This document shows positions 8,272 through 16,044 of a stretch of 64,000 nt of DNA, in pieces; within the stretch, counting starts at the first letter, position 1; every line of letters starts with the position of its first letter. The translations under genes were made by a program, and so were the position numbers. The notes below the pieces were generated by a model. That model had not been told where the DNA came from. It saw only the letters and a program-made list of their open reading frames with translations, and did no database searches. Location of the stretch: contig JAKVBI010000011.1 of the NCBI GenBank assembly GCA_022447545.1, forward strand, positions 62,001 to 126,000. Direction: 5' to 3'. The DNA is from Myxococcota bacterium (GTDB lineage: Bacteria > Myxococcota_A > UBA9160 > SMWR01).

Positions 8272-9384
8272 TTACCAAATCGGCCCTAGAGCCGCACCAT
8301 CTAAAAAAAGAATCCGCTCATCCGATCCATCCACGCGACGGACATAGAGCAGGTGTTTCAAGTCCGCATCCACCCCCACATAGGCAACGAAACGCCCATC
8401 GGGTGAAATCGCCGGCTCGAACTCGTTGAGTGGCCCTTTTTCGAACCCCCCACGCCGAAGGCCGGTCACCAGCGCACGGCGAAGCCTCCACCGCTCCTCC
8501 AACCCATTTTGAGTGCGAACACGCCGAGCGCTCGTGTAGAAAAGAGAGCGTCCGTCGGGAGAAAAGCTGGGGTCGACGCCCGCTCCGAGCAACCGAACGG
8601 GCCCCTCGACCACGGGAGATCGAACCGCGATCTGCGCCTTCATTCCCCAGGGACCCCTCACATAAGCGATGGCGTCCCCTCGAGGCGAGCAGGCAGGCCT
8701 GAGGTCGTCGGGCCCATCGGTGAGTGGCGTGAAGCGATGTCCTCCGGGCTCCGCGATTTCGATTCTCGAGATGCGACGCTTGTCGAGTCGGCGCACGCTC
8801 TCCACAACGATTCTGCCATCGGGCCCGTAGCAACCCCAAGGATGCGCACCTGGCTCCGAGGTAACACGTCGAACATCCTCAGATCGCACATCGTATTCGA
8901 ACAATTGCCGATAGCCGTCGACGAACTGGCCGAACAGGAGATGCGTGTGATCCACATCCCAGGCGACGGGGTACGAGCCTGGCAGGGCCGAAGCAAAAAT
9001 CTCGACCTCCAAGCTTCTGGGATCCAAAAATGCCAGCCGCGGCGAATCTCGGCCCGGACCCCGACGCCCCCCCGAACTCGCGGTTGCACTGGAATGGCCT
9101 CGATCCAGCCCAAGGAGCCGGGTCAGGTCATCGAAGTCAGCAACACCGCGGCGGTCTGCGTTCCTCGGAGCCGATCGCTGCCCCGAGCGCTCGCGTGATT
9201 CCATGGCCCGTTCGCGCTCGCGACGCTCCTGCTCGGGCATCAAGTAGCGAACCGCGATCAACTGATCCGGTAACTCCGAAGTAGGCAGGCCGGCGCAGCC
9301 CGAGAACAGCGCCCCAAGGAATCCCAGCAGCACGACTCCGAGCACCGACTCCGATAGCCGGATTCGAGCGCCCATCACATTCAC
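8272..9384 (-). CDS. TolB-like beta-propeller lipoprotein
   Basis: 370 residues with an N-terminal hydrophobic segment ending in LFSGC (Cys30), a plausible though slightly atypical lipobox (Phe at -3), so probably a lipoprotein exported by Sec. After a low-complexity Arg/Glu-rich linker (about 50-110) come repeated WD40/PD40-like blades, as in SFSPDGRSLFYTS and AISPDGRFVAYVG, characteristic of the TolB-type propeller. The GTG start overlaps the stop of the JAMM peptidase gene by four bases, indicating coupling; an ATG nine bases further in is an alternative start. No peptidase or other catalytic domain is visible. A protein- or envelope-interaction role is inferred. Confidence 0.83.
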   Translation of the reverse strand: MNVMGARIRLSESVLGVVLLGFLGALFSGCAGLPTSELPDQLIAVRYLMPEQERRERERAMESRERSGQRSAPRNADRRGVADFDDLTRLLGLDRGHSSATASSGGRRGPGRDSPRLAFLDPRSLEVEIFASALPGSYPVAWDVDHTHLLFGQFVDGYRQLFEYDVRSEDVRRVTSEPGAHPWGCYGPDGRIVVESVRRLDKRRISRIEIAEPGGHRFTPLTDGPDDLRPACSPRGDAIAYVRGPWGMKAQIAVRSPVVEGPVRLLGAGVDPSFSPDGRSLFYTSARRVRTQNGLEERWRLRRALVTGLRRGGFEKGPLNEFEPAISPDGRFVAYVGVDADLKHLLYVRRVDGSDERILFLDGAALGPIW

Positions 9385-9884
9385 GATTCACCCGCGACGA
9401 TCGAACGACCGACGAAAGACCGGGTGCGACTCTCCCGCCGAAACAATCCGATTCCAGACACCCGCTCGTCCCAAACACCCACCACCAATTGATCCGAATC
9501 CGGGAACGGAAAAAATGCGTTGTCGGCGTATTGGAGATCCATGGCCGACAGGTAGGGACCCGCACCCACATGGGAATGATAGACAGCCGTCACACTGCCA
9601 CCCCGCTCGCGCGCGCGCTCCTGAACCCTCATGTAGTCCAGCTCGTTCATGTAAAACGCCTGCCCGCCGTCTCGAGGATAGGATGTGGGATCACGCTGAT
9701 GACGTTGGGTCATCTCGTTGCGACAGCGCTCGGACTCCCGATAGCGCTGATCTTCATTACCGACGATCAGCCCACAACATTCCTCGGGCAGACTTTCCAG
9801 CGCATGGGCACATACCTCATTCAAGATCCGGCCCGGAATCACGACGGGGTCCAGACTCTCATCGACTTCGATGCGTCGACTCAT
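9381..9884 (-). CDS. JAMM/MPN family metallopeptidase (M67)
   Basis: 167 residues containing a complete JAMM zinc site: an acidic residue in LPEECCG (E34/E35) and H103-S-H105 followed after seven residues by S113 and D116 (HSHVGAGPYLSAMD). Prokaryotic members remove ubiquitin-like sulfur carriers or cleave carrier-amino-acid adducts; Mec in actinobacteria releases cysteine from the carrier CysO. The gene is translationally coupled to the downstream lipoprotein gene. An Rrf2 regulator lies upstream and an ATP sulfurylase downstream, so a link to cysteine or sulfur-carrier metabolism is plausible, but no ThiS/MoaD/CysO-like carrier or E1 gene is in the window. Cytoplasmic by sequence. Confidence 0.88.
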   Translation of the reverse strand: MSRRIEVDESLDPVVIPGRILNEVCAHALESLPEECCGLIVGNEDQRYRESERCRNEMTQRHQRDPTSYPRDGGQAFYMNELDYMRVQERARERGGSVTAVYHSHVGAGPYLSAMDLQYADNAFFPFPDSDQLVVGVWDERVSGIGLFRRESRTRSFVGRSIVAGES

Positions 9885-10025
9885 GGTTGCACTCCCGCCC
9901 TGGTGGTCGCGATCCCGGCACCGAGGAAGTCGGCCCCGACGAACTCCCTGCGCGGCGAGCGGCCCAATCCGTTTGGAAACTGCGAAACACCGTTAGGAAT
10001 CGAGACTCGCCGATGGGCGCCCATC

Positions 10026-10481
10026 TTAAATGAAATACATGGGACCGTCGCCACCTGATCGAGGCACCTCGGACTTTTCCGCCTCGACGCACATCCATTC
10101 GACTGTCGTGGAGTCCAGGGCGCCCGCCATTTGAACGGCCAACGTATCCCACAGAAAGTCCGGACGATGAATCACTGACTCCCCGCCTCCCGGGCCCTGT
10201 GCCATCTGGAACGCCGACGACAGCGAACCCTCGACAGCTTCTACGATCTGCCGAAGGGTGATCTCGCCGGCAGAACGCGACAGTTCGTAACCGCCCCCCG
10301 GTCCCCGCTTGCTCGTGACTAGGTCCGCCTTGCGCAGTTTCTGAAAGATCTGCTCGAGGTAGCGGGTTGGGATGGCCTGCCGTTGGCTGATCATCTGAAT
10401 GGAAACGCGCTCGCCCTGCCCGTTATAGGCCAAGTCGAAAACACCGCAGATCGCATAGTGAACCTGGAGTGACAGACGCAT
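10026..10481 (-). CDS. Rrf2 family transcriptional regulator
   Basis: 151 residues from the ATG that gives MRLSLQVHYAICGVFDLAY, the usual Rrf2 N terminus. The frame stays open upstream and another ATG lies 15 bases earlier, so the start is not certain. The winged helix contains QMISQRQAIPTRYLEQIFQKL and the wing KRGPGGGYELSR. The three-cysteine [2Fe-2S] ligand set of IscR is absent: only two Cys are visible, one in the first helix and one near the C terminus. A cluster-free, CymR-like cysteine-metabolism regulator is therefore more likely than an IscR. It is encoded upstream of a JAMM peptidase and sat on the same strand and may control them. Divergent to the helicase gene. Confidence 0.9.
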   Translation of the reverse strand: MRLSLQVHYAICGVFDLAYNGQGERVSIQMISQRQAIPTRYLEQIFQKLRKADLVTSKRGPGGGYELSRSAGEITLRQIVEAVEGSLSSAFQMAQGPGGGESVIHRPDFLWDTLAVQMAGALDSTTVEWMCVEAEKSEVPRSGGDGPMYFI

Positions 10482-10648
10482 CGGAACGCGAATCATGCAC
10501 GAACGTGGTACCCTTGGCGACCCCCCTCGGACACCATCACCGGCCCGACCCTCCTCCTCGAGCCGGACTTTCGGATCGCACAGTAACTCCATCGTCTGTG
10601 GTGCAACTGCGCGGCTCACGCTACCGCGTGCGATCTCGGGGCCCCCGG

Positions 10649-13639
10649 ATGGGAAACATCAACCATTTCCTCGACGCCCTGCGAGAAGACTCCGCACTTC
10701 GGGATCCCCTCGTCCACCACGAATCTCTGCCCGCCTGTGATCCGATCTGGGCTGACACCCTGCCCAGCGGCTTCGAGTTCGCTGCGCCCCTCCTCGAACA
10801 TCGGGGCATTGCAGGACTCTATAGCCACCAATCCCGGGCCTTGCAGTATCTCGCAGCGGGCGAAAACGTCGTGTTGTCGACGCCAACTGCTAGCGGCAAG
10901 ACGCTGGTCTACAACCTGCCCGTCATCCGCAGCGCCTTGGAAGATCCGGAATCTCGGGCTCTCTATTTGTTTCCGCTCAAGGCACTGGAGCGCGATCAGC
11001 GTCAACGCCTCGAGAACGACATTGCCGCTCTGGGCCTCCACGGCGAAGCCCTGAGGGTTGCGATCTACGATGGGGACACCTCCCAGTCGGAAAGGCGCCG
11101 ACTCCGGGCCGATCCGCCTCAGGTCCTGATCACAACTCCCGACATGCTCCACGCAGGCATCCTTCCCCATCATGGCGTGTGGCAGCGCTTCTTTGCCGGG
11201 CTCGACCTGGTGGTCCTGGACGAACTTCATACCTATCGGGGGATCTTCGGATCCCACGTCGCCCAGGTACTGAGGCGGCTGAACCGGGTGGCCCGGTTTC
11301 ACGGCGCCGAGCCACAGTGGGTCGCGGCTTCAGCGACCATCTCCAATCCAGGCGAACTCGCAACCGCGCTGACCTCACGACCTTTCCGAGTGGTCCAGGA
11401 AAACGGGGCCCCCCAACCCGACCGCCGAGTCCTGCTCTTCAGGCCCACCGGCTCACCCTATACCCTCGCGGCCCGACTCTTTCGATTGGCCATTCACAGT
11501 GGCTTGAGAACCATCGCCTTCACCAAAGCCCGCGTGATCACGGAACTGATGTACACCTGGATCACCGAGTCCGATCCTGCACTCGCCGAGCGCATCAGCG
11601 CCTATCGCGCAGGATTCCTCCCCGAAGAGCGTCGAGAGATCGAGCAAAGACTGTTTTCAGGAGATCTGCTGGGAGTGCTTTCCACGTCAGCGCTCGAATT
11701 GGGGATCGACGTCGGAGGACTCGATTTCTGCCTCCTCGTGGGATATCCGGGGAGTCAGGTTTCCACCTGGCAGAGAGGGGGGCGTGTGGGGCGCTCGCGC
11801 GAAGCAGCCATCGCTTTGGTCGCTCAACCCGATGCCCTGGACCAATATCTCGTTTCCCATCCTCACGTTTTCTTCGAACGCGCCTTCGAAAATGCCGTCG
11901 TCGACCCCCACAACGAAGAAATCGCTTCCGCTCACCTGCCGTGCGCAGCCGCAGAGGTTCCACTACGCGCCGACGAGAGTTGGATGGCCGAGCCTGGAGC
12001 ACGAGCGAACCTCGAGCGACTGGAAAGAGATGTCACCCTATTGCGCAGCGAAGGGGGCGAGGAGTGGTTCGCCGCTAGGCGCACTCCCCATCGAGACGTC
12101 AGTCTTCGACAAATCGGAACCAGCTACACGATCACCGTCGATGGAGACCGGAGCAAGAGACCACACATCGTAGGGTCGATTGGCGCAGCCCGTGTCTTCG
12201 CCGAGTGCCACGAAGGTGCCATCTACCTCCACCGAGGGCGCCAATTCGTCGTGGAGGAACTCGATTGTGACACGCGGACCGTCTGGGTGCGTGCGGTCAA
12301 CGTTCCCTACTACACCCGGGCACTCTCCGAAAAGAAAACCGAAATCCTTTCGCGCGACCGCACACGTCCCATGGGCAATGCACGACTGACCCAGGGACGG
12401 CTGAAAGTCACCACAACATTGAGCCGCTTCGAAAGGCGTCGCGTCCGGGGCCAGGACTTACTCTCCACAGAGCCCCTGGATCTTCCGCCCACTTCTTTCG
12501 AGACTGTAGGCATCTGGCTCGAATTCCCCGACGAGATCCCCCACCTACTCGAGAGCGAAGACCGTCACACCATGGGTGGGATCCACGCAACGGAGCACGC
12601 CGCACTCGCGTTGTTTCCGCTGTTCGCTCTGTGTGACCGCCACGACGTCGCAGGGATCTCCTACGTTCGCCACCCGGAGACCGAGCGCGCGTCGGTGTTT
12701 TTCTACGACGGGCAACCTGGCGGAGTCGGCTTGGCTGCAAGTCTCTTCGATCGCTTGGAGGCCCTACTCGAAGCCACTCTCGAAGTCGTCTCGGGCTGCG
12801 ATTGCGAACAGGGATGCCCCGCCTGCGTTCACTCGCCCAAATGCGGCAGCGGGAACCGACCCATCGACAAAGCGGCCTCCATTCGCCTCCTCGGCCTCGC
12901 CCTCGGCCACGAACCGCTTACTCCCATTGAACGCACCGGAGATTCTGCCCACGCTTCATCCGCCGAGACCAACACGGCCAAAGCGCCTCTCAACACGGAA
13001 CCGACCCCTCGTGTCGTCTACTTCGACATCGAAACCCAGCGATCGGCCAACGATGTCGGCGGCTGGCACAACGCTCACCTCATGCGTGTCGCCGTAGCCG
13101 TGACCTTCGACACCGTGACCAAAGCATTCCAGACCTACCGCGAAAGCGATGTGCCGGACCTGATCGAACACCTCGCCGCTGCGGACCTCGTGGTTGGATT
13201 CAACATCCGAAGCTTCGACTACAAGGTTCTTCGCGGCTACACCCAAAGGAACCTGTCCGAACTTCCGACCTTCGACATGCTCGAGGAGATCCACCAGCGT
13301 CTCGGCTTTCGCCTGGCGCTCGGACATCTCGCCGAAGAGACCCTCGGTGTCCCCAAGAGCGCGGACGGTCTGCAGTCCCTCGAGTGGTGGAAACAGGGCC
13401 GCATCGACGAGATCGTGGAATACTGCCAACGAGACGTGGAGTTGATGCGAGACCTGCTGACCCATGCGCAAACGCACGGAAATCTCTTCTTCCGCACACG
13501 CAATGGAGAGCGGGTAAGACTCCCGGCAGCCTGGTCGTTGGACGAGATCGTAGAGAAGGCGCGCAGTCGTCGAATCACACCCCCGTCCCGAGCCAGACGC
13601 AGCCCCCCCTCCTCCACGACCCGCACCCCACCCCTTTAA
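10649..13639 (+). CDS. MrfA/YprA-type DEAD/DEAH helicase fused to a YprB/MrfB-like 3'-5' exonuclease
   Basis: 996 residues from the ATG giving MGNINHFLDAL; the frame is open upstream but the homologous part begins here. N-terminal superfamily 2 helicase: Walker A TPTASGKT (78-85), DELH box (191-194), SATI, and later a QRGGRVGR-type motif VI. A Zn domain of the DUF1998 type has Cys717, 719, 723, 726 and 732. From about residue 785 a DEDD-type RNase H-fold exonuclease follows: FDIET, VGFNIRSFDY and CQRDVELMRDL supply the acidic residues. In Bacillus subtilis MrfA (YprA) and MrfB (YprB) are separate proteins repairing mitomycin C damage; here both parts are one polypeptide. Expected role: DNA repair of adducts or crosslinks in the cytoplasm. 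Confidence 0.93.
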   Translation: MGNINHFLDALREDSALRDPLVHHESLPACDPIWADTLPSGFEFAAPLLEHRGIAGLYSHQSRALQYLAAGENVVLSTPTASGKTLVYNLPVIRSALEDPESRALYLFPLKALERDQRQRLENDIAALGLHGEALRVAIYDGDTSQSERRRLRADPPQVLITTPDMLHAGILPHHGVWQRFFAGLDLVVLDELHTYRGIFGSHVAQVLRRLNRVARFHGAEPQWVAASATISNPGELATALTSRPFRVVQENGAPQPDRRVLLFRPTGSPYTLAARLFRLAIHSGLRTIAFTKARVITELMYTWITESDPALAERISAYRAGFLPEERREIEQRLFSGDLLGVLSTSALELGIDVGGLDFCLLVGYPGSQVSTWQRGGRVGRSREAAIALVAQPDALDQYLVSHPHVFFERAFENAVVDPHNEEIASAHLPCAAAEVPLRADESWMAEPGARANLERLERDVTLLRSEGGEEWFAARRTPHRDVSLRQIGTSYTITVDGDRSKRPHIVGSIGAARVFAECHEGAIYLHRGRQFVVEELDCDTRTVWVRAVNVPYYTRALSEKKTEILSRDRTRPMGNARLTQGRLKVTTTLSRFERRRVRGQDLLSTEPLDLPPTSFETVGIWLEFPDEIPHLLESEDRHTMGGIHATEHAALALFPLFALCDRHDVAGISYVRHPETERASVFFYDGQPGGVGLAASLFDRLEALLEATLEVVSGCDCEQGCPACVHSPKCGSGNRPIDKAASIRLLGLALGHEPLTPIERTGDSAHASSAETNTAKAPLNTEPTPRVVYFDIETQRSANDVGGWHNAHLMRVAVAVTFDTVTKAFQTYRESDVPDLIEHLAAADLVVGFNIRSFDYKVLRGYTQRNLSELPTFDMLEEIHQRLGFRLALGHLAEETLGVPKSADGLQSLEWWKQGRIDEIVEYCQRDVELMRDLLTHAQTHGNLFFRTRNGERVRLPAAWSLDEIVEKARSRRITPPSRARRSPPSSTTRTPPL

Positions 13640-13661
13640 CACACGACAACCTGGAGCCCAC

Positions 13662-14789
13662 GTGAACCCCCTCTCGCGTACTCGCGCATTCTTTCCGGTC
13701 ACCGAAGAAATCGCGTATCTCAATCATGCGGGGGTCGCCCCCATCTCGACACGGGTCGAAGAAGCCCTGGCGCGCTTTGTCTCCGAAGCGACACGGCGCG
13801 GGGCGTTGCACTACGACCGTTTCTACGACGCCGAGGTCGAACGCGTGCGAAATCGCGCGGCCACGCTTTTGGGCGCTCGCCCAGAGGAGATCGCATTCAC
13901 CAAGAACACCACCGAGGGAATCGGGCTCGTGGCGGCCGGCCTCGATTGGTCGCCTGGCGACCGGGTGGTGACCTGCGACCTCGAGTACCCCTCCAATGTC
14001 TACCCCTGGTGGAACCTCCAACGCCTGGGCGTCGAAACCACCCTGCTTCCCGGACAGGACGGCCGACTCCCTCTCGAGGCCGTGGAAACCGCACTCCACG
14101 AGCCCCGCACCCGACTCCTCGCCCTGTCATCCGTAGAATTCGGCAGCGGCGCTCGTAACGACCTCGAGGCTCTGGGAAGACTCTGCGCCCAAACTGGGGT
14201 GCTCTTCTGCGTAGATGGGATTCAAAGTATCGGTTGCCTGCCCATGGACGTCTCATCCAGCGGGATCGACTTCCTCGCCGCCGACGGACACAAGTGGATG
14301 CTCTCTGTCGAAGGCTGCGCCCTGTTTTACTGCGCAACACGGGTGATCGACGCAATCCACCCTCGTGTGGTTGGCTGGCGCAGCGTGACCGACAACACGA
14401 ACTTCGACGACTACCACCTCAACCTCCAAAGCGGCGCTGGCCGTTTCGAGGAAGGCACGCCGAACACTCCAGGAATCTTCGCCCTCGGAGCTGCCATCGA
14501 TCTTCTGCTGGAAATTGGAGTGGAGGAAATCGAGGCAAGAGTACTGGAACTCAATGATCGCCTGGTCGATGGGCTGCAGGAAAAACGTGCCCACCTGCGC
14601 AGCCCACTCGGAGACTCGGACCGCTCCGGAATCGTCTCCTTCACCGTGGCCGGAGAGGAACCCCGCCGCACCGCTGCTCGGCTGAGACGCGAGGGCATCT
14701 TCGTCATCGAGCGACGTGGCGGCGTGCGCGCATCACCGCATTTCTACAACGACGACGACGAGATTGACCGGCTCCTTCGAGCCCTCTGA
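13662..14789 (+). CDS. Aminotransferase class V-fold PLP enzyme (cysteine desulfurase/selenocysteine lyase-like)
   Basis: 375 residues with a GTG start. The fold-type I PLP site is complete: Asp185 in FCVDGIQSIG would bind the pyridine nitrogen and Lys211 in ADGHKWML is the Schiff-base lysine. The N terminus (YLNHAGVAPIS) and FTKNTTEGIGLVA match the class V group that includes cysteine desulfurases, isopenicillin-N epimerases and kynureninases. No obvious conserved catalytic Cys loop of IscS/SufS is seen near the C terminus (GVRASPHFYN), so a desulfurase function is not assured. It lies 22 bases after the helicase-exonuclease gene and may be co-transcribed with it. Substrate not predictable from sequence. 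Confidence 0.9.
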   Translation: MNPLSRTRAFFPVTEEIAYLNHAGVAPISTRVEEALARFVSEATRRGALHYDRFYDAEVERVRNRAATLLGARPEEIAFTKNTTEGIGLVAAGLDWSPGDRVVTCDLEYPSNVYPWWNLQRLGVETTLLPGQDGRLPLEAVETALHEPRTRLLALSSVEFGSGARNDLEALGRLCAQTGVLFCVDGIQSIGCLPMDVSSSGIDFLAADGHKWMLSVEGCALFYCATRVIDAIHPRVVGWRSVTDNTNFDDYHLNLQSGAGRFEEGTPNTPGIFALGAAIDLLLEIGVEEIEARVLELNDRLVDGLQEKRAHLRSPLGDSDRSGIVSFTVAGEEPRRTAARLRREGIFVIERRGGVRASPHFYNDDDEIDRLLRAL

Positions 14790-14851
14790 GCATTCAATTT
14801 CGCTCAGTGAAGGGAGTGATATTCTGCGCAGGCTCGCACGGGAGGGGCAGT

Positions 14852-15724
14852 ATGAATCTCAAAAACGAACCCGCCTATGTGGGACGTCATTGCGGCGCGA
14901 GTCGATACCAGATCACGCCGGAACTCGTCGATTTCTACGCCGACGCCCTGGACCATCCGAGCCGCCTGAGCCAGGAGGGAATCGCGCCCTCTCTCCTGTT
15001 TCACTCGGAGTGCTATCGCTTTTCGGAAGAGTGGTATTTGAGGAACCTCTACGGGAACCTACACGCGCGCCAGGACTGGGAACTCTTTTCCCCGCTGCAG
15101 GTGGGACGTGCAGTGCGAACCCGGTCGACCATCGCAGAGCGTTACACGAAGCGCGGGCGAGACTACCTCGTCAACGAAACCGATGTGATGGACGACCAAA
15201 CAGGTGCACTGCTCGTTCGGAGTCGCACCCATCAGTCCTTTCTGCCACCGCCCGAAAAGAACGCTGAAGAGGGCTTCGTCGTCGATTCGGATACAGCGGC
15301 CGCAAAACAGCAGCGCGCACCTGCGAAGTTTCCCACTGCGACCGGAGCCAAACTTCCGGTGCTCGAAAAACATGTGGACGAACGCCGCTGCTGGATGTTT
15401 TCGGGCCCCGAGCGCAACTATCACACGGACAGGGAGCAAGCCAAGAAGCTGGGGTTCCCGACGATCGTCGTACAGGGAATGATGTCGACCTGCTTCGTCC
15501 ATCAGGTGATGGAAGAGCACTTCGGGGAGGCATGGGTCCGGGGCGGGCGCATGTCGGTCAAACTGATCAATGTGCTCTGGGTCGACGAGACCGTTACCAC
15601 CCACGTCAGGATCCGAGATGAGCAGCCCGAGGGTTCGCACACTCGAGTCGTGTGCGACGTATGGATCGACAAGGAGGACGGCGCTCGTATTCTTGCCGGC
15701 GAGGCCAGTGCCGTCGTCGGCTAG
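14852..15724 (+). CDS. MaoC-like double hot-dog dehydratase-type protein
   Basis: 290 residues; the ATG giving MNLKNEPAYVG is chosen because GGAGGGG lies just upstream, over an in-frame ATG 45 bases earlier. Two hot-dog halves are visible: an N-terminal one (ASRYQITPELVDFYADALDHPS, WELFSPLQVGRAVRTRSTIAERY) and a C-terminal one (RNYHTDREQAKKLGFPTIVVQGMM, MSVKLINVLWVDETVTTHVRI). H-T-D and GFPTIVVQG resemble the MaoC hydratase motif. Relatives hydrate enoyl-CoA or act on related thioesters. The thiolase-like gene downstream, past the tRNA, hints at an acyl-CoA theme, but the substrate is unknown. Confidence 0.8.
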   Translation: MNLKNEPAYVGRHCGASRYQITPELVDFYADALDHPSRLSQEGIAPSLLFHSECYRFSEEWYLRNLYGNLHARQDWELFSPLQVGRAVRTRSTIAERYTKRGRDYLVNETDVMDDQTGALLVRSRTHQSFLPPPEKNAEEGFVVDSDTAAAKQQRAPAKFPTATGAKLPVLEKHVDERRCWMFSGPERNYHTDREQAKKLGFPTIVVQGMMSTCFVHQVMEEHFGEAWVRGGRMSVKLINVLWVDETVTTHVRIRDEQPEGSHTRVVCDVWIDKEDGARILAGEASAVVG

Positions 15725-15752
15725 AACCCGTCGACGTACCACAGACAGAACG

Positions 15753-15839
15753 TGGTGCCCGGGACTGGAGTCGAACCAGCACGGCCTTGCGACCACCAGA
15801 TTCTGAGTCTGGCGCGTCTACCAATTCCGCCACCCGGGC
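15753..15839 (-). tRNA. tRNA-Leu (anticodon CAG)
   Basis: On the minus strand an 87-base tRNA folds with acceptor stem GCCCGGG/CCCGGGC, discriminator A and an encoded CCA. The anticodon arm is CCAGA-CTCAGAA-TCTGG, giving anticodon CAG (reads CUG). A long class II variable arm (GGTGGTCGCAAGGCC region) and the T-loop GTTCGACTCC are present, as expected for Leu. It lies antisense between two plus-strand genes. No integrase or att-like repeat is seen next to it. Confidence 0.96.
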
Positions 15840-16044
15840 AACCGTCGGCATGGTAAGCGATCCCGCCGACCCCCGCGACGCTGGAAATTCCTCACATTCG
15901 GCTCCCAGACAGGTGACCAAACGGTGCCCGGCACACGTGGCCCAGTGCGGAATCGTCCCTGTCGATTGGGGGCGGGTGAAGTGAAGGGACATCCCGGCTA
16001 GCGTGACGGCCGTAGATCCCAAGCAGCAGAGAGGACCCCACGCC

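Noticed and set aside
15753-15839. tRNA-Leu as an integration site of a genomic island.
   Set aside because: No integrase, no direct repeat of the tRNA 3' end and no change in gene character on either side.
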